A stretch of 64,000 nt of DNA from Bradyrhizobium sp. CCGB12 (GCF_024199845.1 NZ_JANADO010000001.1:8730001-8794000); one strand, 5' to 3'; shown: positions 1 to 9,247, counted from the first letter of the stretch. Notes: generated by a model from the sequence alone, not told the origin. Numbers and translations are program-made.

Positions 1-557
1 GCGATCGCGACCCCGATAGTCGCAATGATAAGAGTGAGTGCCAGACCGCCCCAGTTAGCTTGAGAAACGAATGTAAGCCCGAAAACGCCTCCCCACATGA
101 GCAGTCCAATCAGTAGGAGCGTAGCTACCCACAGTGCCGCGAGTTCGATACGCCAGAACTGTTTCATCGCAGAAACGACGAACAATCCGACGAAGAGCGC
201 GGCAACGATGGCTGGTCGCCATTGCTGCTCGAAGGGATATGTGCCGAAAAGGATGAAGCGGTACTTCTCCCCGATGACTGCCCAGCAAGCCCCACTTCCT
301 AACGCTCTGCAGCTATCGGTGATGGGCCCCTGTGGACCGGCCGGAACGGTCCAGACAGCGTTCACAACTGCCCAATTGAACAGCGAGATGCCGGCCTTCG
401 CCATGACCGCCAGCAAGATCAAGGTAGTGAGCGAGGAAAGCCAGGAGTAGAAGAGGTTCTCTCGCGCCCAAGCGAAGAAGCCGCCACCAATCAATTCCGG
501 ACGTTCGCGTGCTTCGATCAGTGTTGGGTTGACGACGTGTTCGACGAAGGCGGCCAT
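1..557 (-). CDS. aapM: General L-amino-acid ABC transporter permease AapM (partial, C-terminus beyond window edge)
   Basis: Inner-membrane permease, the second of the pair that forms the channel of an Aap/Bzt-type polar amino-acid importer. Reading leftward from an ATG at 557, the frame stays open for 185 codons to the window edge. It starts MAAFVEHVVNPTLIEARERP, contains the family-typical GFFAWARENLFYSW stretch, a first membrane segment, then an extracytoplasmic loop with cysteines and further membrane segments. The loop between the first two segments is the usual AapM/BztC feature. The start codon lies one base after the stop of the upstream permease gene, so translation is probably coupled. 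The HisM-like permease core and the expected ATPase gene (aapP) would lie to the left of the window. Family assignment rests on recognisable sequence and order; the substrate is inferred. Confidence 0.85.
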   Translation of the reverse strand, partial: MAAFVEHVVNPTLIEARERPELIGGGFFAWARENLFYSWLSSLTTLILLAVMAKAGISLFNWAVVNAVWTVPAGPQGPITDSCRALGSGACWAVIGEKYRFILFGTYPFEQQWRPAIVAALFVGLFVVSAMKQFWRIELAALWVATLLLIGLLMWGGVFGLTFVSQANWGGLALTLIIATIGVAI

Positions 558-558
558 G

Positions 559-1758
559 TCAGCGCTCCACCAATGCCACGCGGGCGTTGTAGACGTTCAT
601 CATAAGGCTGATCGAAAGGCTGATCGTCAGGTAGACAGCCATGATGATGCCCACCAGCTCGATGGACTGACCTGTTTGATTCATCGAAGTCGTAGCGATA
701 GACACAATATCTTGGTAACCGATCGCGACGGCGAGCGAGGATCCTTTAGTCACGTTGAGATACTGGCTTGTCAACGGAGGCACAATGACACGCAAGGCCT
801 GCGGGAACACGATCCATGTCAGAATGCTTTTTGGATGGAGCCCGAGGGCGCGCGCCGCTTCCTGCTGTCCGCGGCCCACGGATACGAGACCCGATCGGAC
901 GATTTCGGCGATGAACGCGGCATTGTAAACGACGAGGCCTACAAGAAGCGCGAAGAATTCGGGAGACACGGTGATCCCGCCCCGAATATTGAAGCCCTTC
1001 GGCTGAGGAATATCGATGATTACGGATGCGCCGAGCGATAATCCGACGACGAGCGGGATGATGACCAAGAGCGTGATGACTACTGGCCAGAACGATCTTG
1101 CTCGCCCGTCCTCCAGCTGCTTGCGCGACGCTCTCTTGGCGTACAGCGTCGTTGCCAGCAGGCCGATAACAAAGGCGAGTAGTATCCAACTATGCGCGGC
1201 TTGCCAATCCACAACGGGAAAGCTCAATCCACGATTCGACAGAAAAACACCCGCGATGGGATTTAGGGCCTGCCGCACTGGTGGCAGTTTCTGAAGGATG
1301 GTGTACCAAAGAAAGAGCTGAAGCAGGAGCGGGACGTCTCGGAATAGATCGACGTAAATGGAAGCCAGCTTGGCGAGCAGCCAGTTTTTCGAAATGCGCG
1401 CGACGCCGATCGCGGTGCCAAGAATGGTCGCGAGAATGATACTCCAGAACGCCACCCACAGCGTATTGAGCGTCCCTACAAGAAGCGCACGGAAATAGCT
1501 ATCGGCTGGCGTATAAGCGATCAAGTGTTCTGCAATAGGCAAACCCGCTTCACGAGTAAGGAACCCGAAACCCGAGGAGATGTTGCGCGCAGCGAGGTTG
1601 TGCTGGAGGTTGCTGGCGAGCCAGAAGACGCCTCCAAACAAGGCCACCGCTGCGAGCGCTTGCCAAGCAAATCTACGAACGGCAACGTTGGAAACAAATG
1701 TACCCAGCGTTGTTCTCCGGCGATTGTGCGCTTGTATGCCGTCGTTGAGTGCCGTCAT
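559..1758 (-). CDS. aapQ: General L-amino-acid ABC transporter permease AapQ
   Basis: Inner-membrane permease of 399 residues, close to the usual length of AapQ/BztB. An N-terminal membrane segment near residues 28-50 is followed by a long loop, then the HisM-type permease core (from about residue 90, LLVGTLNTLWVAFWSIILAT). The EAA coupling loop is visible near the C-terminus as QQEAARALGLHPKSILTWIV. SFPVVDWQAAHSW in the middle loop is typical of the AapQ branch. It lies between the binding-protein gene aapJ (94 bp upstream) and aapM (1 bp downstream), the standard order J-Q-M-P. It moves amino acids delivered by AapJ across the inner membrane. Confidence 0.93.
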   Translation of the reverse strand: MTALNDGIQAHNRRRTTLGTFVSNVAVRRFAWQALAAVALFGGVFWLASNLQHNLAARNISSGFGFLTREAGLPIAEHLIAYTPADSYFRALLVGTLNTLWVAFWSIILATILGTAIGVARISKNWLLAKLASIYVDLFRDVPLLLQLFLWYTILQKLPPVRQALNPIAGVFLSNRGLSFPVVDWQAAHSWILLAFVIGLLATTLYAKRASRKQLEDGRARSFWPVVITLLVIIPLVVGLSLGASVIIDIPQPKGFNIRGGITVSPEFFALLVGLVVYNAAFIAEIVRSGLVSVGRGQQEAARALGLHPKSILTWIVFPQALRVIVPPLTSQYLNVTKGSSLAVAIGYQDIVSIATTSMNQTGQSIELVGIIMAVYLTISLSISLMMNVYNARVALVER

Positions 1759-1812
1759 GTCGCTCTGCCACGAACTGGGATAAGTGAGTCAAATCGAGGA
1801 TGCGTCTCCTAG

Positions 1813-1845
1813 GGGAAGGCGAGCGGCGGTCCCGCTCGCCTTCCC
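1813..1845 (-). promoter_or_regulatory. Intercistronic stem-loop between aapJ and aapQ
   Basis: A perfect 14-bp stem (GGGAAGGCGAGCGG at 1813-1826 against CCGCTCGCCTTCCC at 1832-1845) with a 5-base loop sits 8 bases past the aapJ stop codon and ahead of aapQ. There is no U-run after it in the leftward direction, so it is not a textbook terminator. Such hairpins after the binding-protein gene of ABC operons commonly stabilise the upstream mRNA or reduce read-through, giving more binding protein than permease; that role is inferred here. Confidence 0.75.
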
Positions 1846-1852
1846 TCACGAG

Positions 1853-2956
1853 CTAACGCATCGGGGGAGCGTATTGAATACCGCCATCCTTCAGGAGGCG
1901 ATTCACGCCACGCTTAATGCCCAGGCCGGCGACGCTACGGTCCCACAGCTCGGCGGTGTTGCCGACAGCCTTGATCACATTGGCAGCCCATTGCGCATCG
2001 AGCCCAAGGGCTGCGCCTAGATCGCCGGTCTCGCCCATGAAGCGCTGATTTTGCGGATCGCGCGTCTTGCGGAATGTGTCGATATTGCTTTTGGTGATGC
2101 CGAGCTCCTCGGCGGTCAGCATGGCGATGTAAGTCCAGCGCACAATGTCGAAGAAGCGTTGATCGCCCTTCCGGACGAACGTTCCGAGCGGTTCCTTTGA
2201 GATGATTTCGGGAAGAAGATCGTATTCGTCGCCCGCAGGTCCCATCGAGAGCTTCAGAGAGCCGAGTTGTGAGGCATCGTTCGTATAGGCGTCGCACCGG
2301 TTGCTCGCCAGTGCATCGCGGATCTGCTCGATCTTCTCGATCACGACCGGCTTGAGTCCAAGATTGTGCGATCGGAAGAAGTCGACCATGTTTGCCTCAC
2401 CGGTCGAGCCCTGGTTCACACAAACAGTAGCACCGTCGAGCTCCAGCGCACTTTTGACACCGAGGCTTTTCTTCACCATGAATCCTTGGCCGTCATAGAA
2501 ATAGACCGAGGCCACGTCCAAACCGAGGCTGGCTTCGCGAGTGAGGGTCCACGTGGTGAAACGGGCCAGCATGTCGACTTCGCCGGATTGGAGTGCAGGG
2601 AAGCGCGTCAAACTGGTGAGCGAGGTGAAGCGGATCTTCTCCGGATCGCCGAAGATCGCGGCGGCGACCGAACGGCAGATGTCCGCATCCAGTCCTTGCA
2701 TTACGCCTTTGCTGTCCGGGAAGCTGAAGCCGGGTCGATCGCCTGCCACGCCGCAGATGAAGTATCCACGAGCCTTGATGGCTCCCAGGGTGTCGACCTT
2801 GTCTGAAGGGGAGGCGCTCGGTCCGCTCTGGGTTTGGGCTTGGGCGCTTAGCGGGGCGATTGTCATCGCTGCTACCAGCGCCGCAGCGCAAAGCGCTGAC
2901 GCCGGTTTTGAGTGCGCCTTGCCTGTGCGCGTTTGGGCGTATCCTAAAGTCACCAT
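1853..2956 (-). CDS. aapJ: General L-amino-acid ABC transporter periplasmic binding protein AapJ
   Basis: Periplasmic amino-acid-binding protein of the SBP_bac_3 family, 367 residues. The ATG at 2956 is chosen because GGGAAGGAAC lies 5 bases upstream; an upstream in-frame ATG at 3019 would add 21 non-conserved residues before the signal sequence. The signal peptide ends around APLSAQAQTQ. The mature part has the family pattern GVAGDRPGFSFPDSKGVMQG, then DADICRSVAAAIFGD, GQGFMVKKS, CVNQGSTGEANMVDFF and the late YEIFGRNVG-equivalent segment RSVAGLGIKRGVNRLLKDGG. It is the first transporter gene, 101 bp after an M20 peptidase gene, so the imported ligands may be products or substrates of that peptidase. 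Confidence 0.93.
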   Translation of the reverse strand: MVTLGYAQTRTGKAHSKPASALCAAALVAAMTIAPLSAQAQTQSGPSASPSDKVDTLGAIKARGYFICGVAGDRPGFSFPDSKGVMQGLDADICRSVAAAIFGDPEKIRFTSLTSLTRFPALQSGEVDMLARFTTWTLTREASLGLDVASVYFYDGQGFMVKKSLGVKSALELDGATVCVNQGSTGEANMVDFFRSHNLGLKPVVIEKIEQIRDALASNRCDAYTNDASQLGSLKLSMGPAGDEYDLLPEIISKEPLGTFVRKGDQRFFDIVRWTYIAMLTAEELGITKSNIDTFRKTRDPQNQRFMGETGDLGAALGLDAQWAANVIKAVGNTAELWDRSVAGLGIKRGVNRLLKDGGIQYAPPMR

Positions 2957-3057
2957 GGTTGTTCCTTCCCTGTTGAAAGCGATGCGTTTGTTTTTCTTGG
3001 GCGCGCGTGAGGGCATCACCGTTTCTTCTACGAAAGCCGAGCGTGGAGCGGCTGGAG

Positions 3058-4488
3058 TCAGGCAGTCGCGACTGGTTGCCTATCCCGGATCGCTGCCTCT
3101 CCGAGATCCCAGAACAGGCCCGTCATAATCTGCATTCCTTCCTCCGCCACGGTGACGAGCATGTGCTCGTCAGGTGCATGCTGAGAGCAGGAAGGATAAG
3201 AGTGCGGGATCCAGAGGGTCGGCATACCGATGATCTCGGCAAAGACGTCGTTTGGCAGCGATCCACCAAAGTTGGGCAGCAAGGATGCCTCTCGCCCGAG
3301 CGTCGTTTCCATAGACGAAAGAGCGAATTGAACCCAACCGTTATCGAGGTTCGTCCGCGTCGCAAGGTAGAAGTCTTCCTTGATTTCCTCGATCGTCACG
3401 TCGGAGAAACCTCGCACGTCCAAATGGGCGCGCAAGGCGGGAAGAACCTTCTCCGGATCGACGCCAACCACGTAGCGCAATTGGCAGGTCGCGTTAGCGG
3501 TGCCCGGCACGGCGTTGACCGGGGCGTCGGGCCGGCCGCAGATGAAGGCAAGGATCTCGAAATTGCACCAGCCATAAACCTGTTCCGCGCCCGCCAATCC
3601 CGGTTCACCCCAGTTGTGGTCGATCTCCGGGTCATTGGGGCCTGTTTCGAGGGCAATCTTTTTCAGGGCTGTGCGGACCTCAGGCGGCATGCGGTCCGGA
3701 GTCCATTCCGGAATCGCGATGCGGCCGGTCGGATCGGTAATGGTGGCAATCGCATGGGCGAGCCTGATGCCAGGATTGACGAGCAGGCCACCCCAGTTTC
3801 CTGAGTGATATGCTCCTTCGCGGATCTCGCAGGTGAGACGAAAGCCGACGCTGCCGCGACCGCCAAGAAACAATGTCGGAGCACCTGCTGCCAGGCGGGG
3901 ACCATCGGACGCGATGAGACAGTCCGATCTGAGCAGATCGCGATGATTTCTAGCTAGTTCGGCCAGCCCGAGGGAGCCGGTCTCCTCGCCCATCTCGATC
4001 AGCACTTTGGTGTTGAATCCCAGATGGCCGCGTCTTTCCAACACGACGCGTAAGGCAGCCAAGTTGATGGAGTGCTGTCCCTTGTTATCCGCCGTGCCCC
4101 GGCCGTAGATGCGACCGTCAGCTTCATCCAATATCCAGGGGTCGCGGCCGTCCTTCCAATCGCCACTCATGCCCCACAAGACGTCGCCATGTCCGTAGAT
4201 CAGAATGGTAGGACGACCCGGGTCTTCGATCCGCTCGGCATACATAACCGGTAGACGCCGCTCGACCGGGTTTTCGATGATCTGGCATGAAAAACCCATC
4301 CGCTCCAGGAGCGGACGCATTTCGTTGTTCAAGTAGTGAAGGTGATCGTCGCGGCTGTCCGCTCGAGGGCTTTCGCTGCGGATTGCAATACGAGGAGCCA
4401 TCTCGGCCGCAAAGTCGCCGTTCGCGACATAGCTTCGCGCGGCGGCAATCGCAGCTTCCCTCGTGGCCGGTTGGGCAACGTCAGACAT
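3058..4488 (-). CDS. M20 family metallopeptidase (dipeptidase/carboxypeptidase-like)
   Basis: Cytoplasmic zinc peptidase of 476 residues with no signal peptide. Metal-site motifs are clear: YGHGDVLWGMSGDW (first His with the following Asp), GRIYGRGTADNKGQ (bridging Asp) and EMGEETGSLG (catalytic and metal Glu). The insert typical of the M20 dimerisation domain follows. It belongs to the M20 subgroup that cleaves dipeptides or N-acyl amino acids. It is the promoter-proximal gene of the leftward operon with aapJQM and is divergent from the Lrp-type regulator at 4852. Uptake plus hydrolysis of an amino-acid derivative is the likely role; the exact substrate cannot be read from sequence. Confidence 0.88.
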   Translation of the reverse strand: MSDVAQPATREAAIAAARSYVANGDFAAEMAPRIAIRSESPRADSRDDHLHYLNNEMRPLLERMGFSCQIIENPVERRLPVMYAERIEDPGRPTILIYGHGDVLWGMSGDWKDGRDPWILDEADGRIYGRGTADNKGQHSINLAALRVVLERRGHLGFNTKVLIEMGEETGSLGLAELARNHRDLLRSDCLIASDGPRLAAGAPTLFLGGRGSVGFRLTCEIREGAYHSGNWGGLLVNPGIRLAHAIATITDPTGRIAIPEWTPDRMPPEVRTALKKIALETGPNDPEIDHNWGEPGLAGAEQVYGWCNFEILAFICGRPDAPVNAVPGTANATCQLRYVVGVDPEKVLPALRAHLDVRGFSDVTIEEIKEDFYLATRTNLDNGWVQFALSSMETTLGREASLLPNFGGSLPNDVFAEIIGMPTLWIPHSYPSCSQHAPDEHMLVTVAEEGMQIMTGLFWDLGEAAIRDRQPVATA

Positions 4489-4851
4489 CAGAACTCCGGA
4501 AAGGAAAAATTGCCGACTGCGAGCACAGATTGCCGCTCCCTTGTCGCGGTTCTTGTGCCTTAAGAATGTGCATATTCGGATATGATCAGTATTGCGGCGC
4601 GGCCGAGTTGTGCGCTCGGATTCACGGTGCCGAATGCAATCTTCCCTCGTTTTCTCGGCATTGGCTGAACGAATTGTGGCGGTTCACTCGAACCGCTCGG
4701 AGCGTTATTTCGAGGGGTGCCAGGCCGGGAGTCGTCGGGGAAAAGTTAGCGGCGAGGAGGCTGAGTGCATGGGATTCTCGTCGAAAATATATTGCGCCCG
4801 AGCTCAAAAAAGCTTTTAGCTTGAGAGGTTTACTGGACGATGGAGGCGTTG
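4489..4851. other. Divergent promoter region between the M20/aap operon and the Lrp-type gene
   Basis: About 360 bases without a convincing gene. The part next to the peptidase gene (4560-4610) is AT-richer than its surroundings and contains the palindrome listed separately at 4571-4584. The part next to the regulator gene holds a GGAGG ribosome-binding site just before 4852. I see no other feature. Confidence 0.6.
4571..4584. promoter_or_regulatory. Candidate Lrp/AsnC operator
   Basis: CATAT-TCGG-ATATG is a perfect 5-bp inverted repeat in a locally AT-rich stretch, 83 bases from the M20 start codon. Lrp-type regulators bind short AT-rich palindromes between themselves and the divergent operon they control. 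The assignment is by position and symmetry only. Confidence 0.4.
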
Positions 4852-5352
4852 ATGCCGAAGAAGCTCGGGGTGCATGACCTCGATCAATATGATCTAGCGA
4901 TCCTCGAAATTCTTCAGCGCGACAACACGACTCCGCAGCGCACCGTCGGAGAGATGGTCAATCTCTCCGCTGCGGCCGTTCAGCGCCGGATCAGCAGGCT
5001 TCAGAAGGGTGGCGTCATCGAAAGCAACGTCGCTATACTCGATCCGGAGACCGTGGGTTTACCCATCACGATCCTCGTGGAGGTCCACATCGAGAGCGAG
5101 CGTCTTGATCTACTAGAGGCTGCCAAGAAGGCGTTCATCGCAACCCCGGAAGTCCAGCAATGCTATTACATTACTGGCGACATGGATTTCTTGTTGGTGA
5201 TCACCATTGCTTCGATGAGAGATTACGAAGAGCTTACCAAGCGTTTGTTTTTTGAGAATCACAATGTCAAGCATTTCAAGACGATGGTGGTCATGGATCG
5301 CGTCAAAGCGTCGATGGGACTAAAGCTGCCCACCGAGAAGACAACTAAGTAG
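4852..5352 (+). CDS. Lrp/AsnC family transcriptional regulator
   Basis: DNA-binding regulator of 166 residues. An N-terminal winged helix-turn-helix (LAILEILQRDNTTPQRTVGE, then MVNLSAAAVQRRISRLQKGG) is followed by the ligand-binding RAM/AsnC domain (ILVEVHIESERLDL, VQQCYYITGDMDFLLVI, FKTMVVMDRVK). The ATG at 4852 has GGAGG five bases upstream; an ATG at 4840 is possible but overlaps that site. Divergent placement to the M20/aap operon suggests that it controls that operon in response to an imported amino acid, as is common for this family. Confidence 0.93.
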   Translation: MPKKLGVHDLDQYDLAILEILQRDNTTPQRTVGEMVNLSAAAVQRRISRLQKGGVIESNVAILDPETVGLPITILVEVHIESERLDLLEAAKKAFIATPEVQQCYYITGDMDFLLVITIASMRDYEELTKRLFFENHNVKHFKTMVVMDRVKASMGLKLPTEKTTK

Positions 5353-5367
5353 AGTCTCCCACTTCGA

Positions 5368-8286
5368 TCAATCGTCTAGCGCCATCGCGAGGACGCGCGC
5401 GACGTGAACGGCTTCCCGAGCGGCTCCGTCCCAGATTTGATGGCGACAACTTGTTCCGTCCGCGACAACGAGATCTTCAGGACCTGCTTGGCGGACGGCG
5501 GGGAAAAGCGACAATTCGCCCATGGCCATCGAGATGTCGATCGTGGCCGCTGCGTACCCGAATGCTCCGGACATGCCGCAACAACTGGATTCGATAGGCT
5601 TGATGACGAGTCCCGGGACGGCTCGCAACGTCTTCTCCACCGCTCCCATCGCGTCGAACGCCTTTTGATGACAATGACCATGCAAATGCACGGTCCGCCT
5701 CTGTTGGTCCCGGAAAATCAAGGTGGTCGCGCCAGTGGCTAGGTCGTCGGCGAGCAATTCCTCGATCAGCCGTGCTGACTTGGCCAATGGCGCCACTTCT
5801 TTTTTCGGCAGGAGGGCAGCAAACTCGTCTCGGAACGTCATGAGACAGGAGGGTTCGAGCCCGACGATCCGCGCCCCTTTCGAAACGAAGGGCGCCAGCG
5901 CTTCCGCAGTCCGTCTCGCTTCGATGCGGGCCTCCTCTACAAGGCCTGCCGAAAGGAACGTTCGTCCGCAGCACAGTGGCCGGCCGCCATCCTTCGCCGT
6001 GACATGATGCATCCGGTATCCGCCGGCCTGAAGTACCTTTTTAGCCGCCTCCAAGTTTTCGCGCTCGAAGTAACGGTTGAAGGTATCGGCGAAGAGCACG
6101 ACGTCGCGCCCGTCTCCCACGACGTCAGATGGGGAGGCTTGACGACGCTTGTCGCGCCAGGCGCTACGCCAGACAGGCAATGTACGTCGCGCCGAAAAGC
6201 CGAGCCAACGCTCTGTTAGCCATGCCAAGCCGGGTATACGGTCGCGAAGGTTCATCAGTGGGGCGAGCTTGGCGGCGAGCGGTGCATAACGCGGCAGGTA
6301 AGCGATCAGCCGTTCCTTTAATGGGAGACCGTGCCGAGTATGGTAGTGGTGCAGGAATTCGATCTTCATCCGCGCCATGTCGACGCCCGTGGGGCAGTCA
6401 CGCTTGCAACCCTTGCAGGAGACGCAAAGGTCGAGCGTTTCCTTCATCTCTGGAGAGGTCAGGGCTTCCGGGCCAAGTTGTCCCGATATCGCCAGCCGCA
6501 ACGTATTTGCCCGACCTCGGGTGAGGTGTTGCTCTTGCCTTGTGACGCGCCAGGACGGGCACATGGTGCCGCCGGCCATCTTCCGGCATGTACCGTTGTT
6601 GTTGCACATCTCGACGGCGCCGCCGAAGCCGCCCCACTCGGACCAGTCTAGAGCGGTCTTCGCGGGGGCAGAGGTGCGATAGCCCGGCGGAAAACGCATC
6701 AGGCTGCGATCGTCCATGTGATACGGCCTGACGATCTTGCCCGGGTTGAGCCGGTTTCCTGGGTCGAACGCGTCTTTGACCTCTGCGAAGGCGCGCGTGA
6801 GCGTGCCGCCGAACATCGGCTCGATGAAATCTGAGCGCGAGATGCCGTCCCCATGTTCGCCTGAAAACGAACCTTTGAATCGTCGTACGAGGTCGCAAGC
6901 TTCTTCGGCGATCGCTCGCATAGCCTTGACGCCCTCTTCGGTCTTCATGTTCAGGATAGGACGGACATGGAGGCAGCCGACCGACGCGTGGGCATACCAA
7001 GTTCCGCGTGTGCCGTGCTTCTCAAAAAGGGTCGTCACCGCATCTGTGTAATCGGCCAGGTGCTCCAGAGGAACGGCACAATCTTCGATGAATGAAACAG
7101 GCTTTCCGTCCCCTTTCATCGACATCATAATGTTCAGGCAGGCTTCTCGGACTTCCCAAACTCGCTTCTGCCGCTCTGGCTCGACAACCTCGACTACCGC
7201 ATCTGCAAAGCCGTAATCGGCCATGCATTGATCCAGTCGTTTCAGTTCCTTTCTCAGTTCTGAGAGATCATCTCCAGCGAACTCGACCAAGAGCAGGCAG
7301 TTCGGTTTTCCTCTGGTGATATCGTTGAGAGTGCGGATGAACAGCGGGATGTCGGCGCCGAGAACCAGAACGTTGTTGTCGACAAGCTCGACTGCCACGG
7401 GATTCAATGCGACGAGATGCTGGGTCGTCTCCATGGCAGCACGAAAGTTCGGGAAATGGCATACGCCCATTACGCGATGCCGGGGCAGTGGCGAGAGAAG
7501 CAGTGTTGCTTCCGTCGTGATCGCAAGAGTGCCTTCCGAGCCGACGAGCAGGTGGGAGATGTTGGGCCTCACCGCGAGCAATTCATCGAGGTTATAGCCG
7601 CCGACGCGACGCTGAACCTTCGGAAAGATTGTCTCGATCTCGGATCGATGGTGCTCGGCCAGTGCCAGCATCCGGTTCATCAAATCGCGAGCGCGCGGAG
7701 ATGAGTTGTCCCCGATCGGTCGGTCACTGAGCGTGAAAGACTCGCCGTCGTTGAACATGGCCTTAAGTGCGATGACGTTGTCGACGGTCTTGCCGTATCT
7801 GAGTGAGCGCGCTCCGGAAGAATTATTGCCTGTCATCCCGCCGATCGTGCAGCGGCTTGCCGTCGACGGCTCGACGGGGAAGAACAGGCCGTCCTTCTTG
7901 ACGAACGTGTTGAGCGCCTCGAGAACGATGCCCGGAGCGACTGAGATCGACCGGGCTGCGGGATTGTACTCGCGGATCGCATTAAAATAGCGGCTCAAGT
8001 CGAGCACGAGGCCATTGCCGATCGGTTGGCCATTTTGAGAAGTGCCGCCGCCACGTGCGATCACGGGGACGCCGTGTTCGGCTGCAATCGTCAGTGCCGC
8101 GGCGATGTCGGTCTCGGTTTTTGGGAAAGCAACACCTTGGGGCATGATCTGGTAGATCGAGGCGTCCGTTGCATACCGACCGCGGGTGAATGCATCGAAG
8201 CAGACTTCGCCCTCCATTGCTTGAGAGAGCCGCCTCTCGAAGGCGACATCGTGCCGGTCGGGGCCTGCAGGTGCGGTCTGGTTCAT
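5368..8286 (-). CDS. FAD-binding, Fe-S 2-hydroxyacid dehydrogenase (YdiJ / D-2-hydroxyglutarate dehydrogenase-like)
   Basis: A 972-residue fusion. Residues about 40-270 form a PCMH-type FAD-binding domain (PVIARGGGTSQNGQPIGNG, TIGGMTGNNSSGARSLRYGK); about 270-530 form the FAD-oxidase C-terminal domain (SVGCLHVRPILN, GSFSGEHGDGISRS). Then come ferredoxin-like cysteine clusters (CNNNGTCRKMAGGTMCPS and CVSCKGCKRDCPTGVDMARM) and a C-terminal CCG domain (HLHGHCHQKAF, ESSCCGMSGAFG). Length and architecture match E. coli YdiJ. It oxidises a D-2-hydroxy acid (D-lactate, D-2-hydroxyglutarate or similar) and passes electrons through the clusters. A GntR gene and a glyoxylate-type aminotransferase gene lie next door, hinting at 2-hydroxy-/2-oxo-acid metabolism. 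Confidence 0.9.
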   Translation of the reverse strand: MNQTAPAGPDRHDVAFERRLSQAMEGEVCFDAFTRGRYATDASIYQIMPQGVAFPKTETDIAAALTIAAEHGVPVIARGGGTSQNGQPIGNGLVLDLSRYFNAIREYNPAARSISVAPGIVLEALNTFVKKDGLFFPVEPSTASRCTIGGMTGNNSSGARSLRYGKTVDNVIALKAMFNDGESFTLSDRPIGDNSSPRARDLMNRMLALAEHHRSEIETIFPKVQRRVGGYNLDELLAVRPNISHLLVGSEGTLAITTEATLLLSPLPRHRVMGVCHFPNFRAAMETTQHLVALNPVAVELVDNNVLVLGADIPLFIRTLNDITRGKPNCLLLVEFAGDDLSELRKELKRLDQCMADYGFADAVVEVVEPERQKRVWEVREACLNIMMSMKGDGKPVSFIEDCAVPLEHLADYTDAVTTLFEKHGTRGTWYAHASVGCLHVRPILNMKTEEGVKAMRAIAEEACDLVRRFKGSFSGEHGDGISRSDFIEPMFGGTLTRAFAEVKDAFDPGNRLNPGKIVRPYHMDDRSLMRFPPGYRTSAPAKTALDWSEWGGFGGAVEMCNNNGTCRKMAGGTMCPSWRVTRQEQHLTRGRANTLRLAISGQLGPEALTSPEMKETLDLCVSCKGCKRDCPTGVDMARMKIEFLHHYHTRHGLPLKERLIAYLPRYAPLAAKLAPLMNLRDRIPGLAWLTERWLGFSARRTLPVWRSAWRDKRRQASPSDVVGDGRDVVLFADTFNRYFERENLEAAKKVLQAGGYRMHHVTAKDGGRPLCCGRTFLSAGLVEEARIEARRTAEALAPFVSKGARIVGLEPSCLMTFRDEFAALLPKKEVAPLAKSARLIEELLADDLATGATTLIFRDQQRRTVHLHGHCHQKAFDAMGAVEKTLRAVPGLVIKPIESSCCGMSGAFGYAAATIDISMAMGELSLFPAVRQAGPEDLVVADGTSCRHQIWDGAAREAVHVARVLAMALDD

Positions 8287-8458
8287 GTCGTGCCTTCATC
8301 ATGGAGCGCCCAGAGACGAAGGAATGGCTGATCACCGGTGGGAATGGCCTATCTGGCCTCCGTCCCGTCCCGGTACCCTGTCCGTCCATCGTTGGGTTCG
8401 ATACAGCGCCAGCCGAAGATCAATTGGCGCATCGGCAGGACACTAGAGCGAAAGAATT

Positions 8459-8468
8459 TTGCATGCAA
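8459..8468. promoter_or_regulatory. Palindrome upstream of the FAD dehydrogenase gene (candidate GntR site)
   Basis: TTGCATGCAA is a perfect 10-bp palindrome 173 bases upstream of the dehydrogenase start and 75 bases past the GntR stop. A related core, TATGCATA, occurs at 9299-9306 between the divergent GntR and aminotransferase genes. The shared ATGCAT-type core near both flanking genes is what suggests a common GntR operator. Confidence 0.3.
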
Positions 8469-8542
8469 TATTGAAGTGAGGTTTGAGAAATATGCCGACA
8501 TAATGTCGGTGAGCCGAGCGCCCGACGAGGGGGCGGGTCGCT

Positions 8543-9247
8543 CTATACTTGGCCTTGGGCCGCCTTCCGCTTGTTTCTGAGGTGGGCGAAAAGAATGTTG
8601 GCTAGTTCGCCTCCGGACCGGCGGCGGAGCGCGTCCAGGATGGTCTCATGTTCCCGCATGGCCTCACCCCAGCGATCGCGACCTCTGGCCAGATTGGCCG
8701 TATAGCGCACCCGGCGGATCCGGCCGGACAGGTTGGCGTAGGTCGCCGTCAGGCTGGGATTTCGAGCCGCCGCCAGGATCTTTTGGTGGATCGCCTGATT
8801 GCTCCGGAAGTACTCGTGCATGTCCCGCCGAAGGTAATGGCGGTACATGTCGTGGTGAATTTGCTCGATTTCGCTGATTTCTTCATCCGATATGCGCTCA
8901 CAGGCCAGTCGGCCTGCCAGCGCCTCGAGGCCTCCCATGAGATCGAAGAGGTCTCTGATGTCGTCAGGGCTCAAGGCGCGGATGCGCGCGCCGCGATTAG
9001 GAAGCAGTTCGATCAGGCCTTCAGCAGCCAATACCTTCAGGGCCTCGCGCAGGGGAGTCCGTGAAATATTGAACTGCTCGCACAGAGCTCGTTCGGGAAC
9101 GCGCGCTCCGTCGGCGAGATTGCCTTCGACGATGAAATCTCGAAGCTTGCCAAGTAGTTCATCGTGCAACGAGCCGGGGCTCTTGTCGTCCCCTTGGGCG
9201 ACTAGGCTTGCGTGATCTTCGCGCGGCTCCAGCGTTGTGTCGGTCAT
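8543..9247 (-). CDS. GntR family (FadR/FCD subfamily) transcriptional regulator
   Basis: A 234-residue repressor-type regulator. The winged helix spans about residues 25-95 (LRDFIVEGNLADGARVPERA, then SRTPLREALKVLAAEGLIEL and PNRGARIRALSPDD). The all-helical FCD ligand domain follows (LMGGLEALAGRLACERISD, YFRSNQAIHQKILAAARNPS, GEAMREHETILDALRRR), with the conserved Asp/His metal-ligand pattern. FCD-GntR proteins usually sense organic acids. It is divergent from the aminotransferase gene and 256 bp after the dehydrogenase start, so it probably controls one or both. Confidence 0.93.
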   Translation of the reverse strand: MTDTTLEPREDHASLVAQGDDKSPGSLHDELLGKLRDFIVEGNLADGARVPERALCEQFNISRTPLREALKVLAAEGLIELLPNRGARIRALSPDDIRDLFDLMGGLEALAGRLACERISDEEISEIEQIHHDMYRHYLRRDMHEYFRSNQAIHQKILAAARNPSLTATYANLSGRIRRVRYTANLARGRDRWGEAMREHETILDALRRRSGGELANILFAHLRNKRKAAQGQV

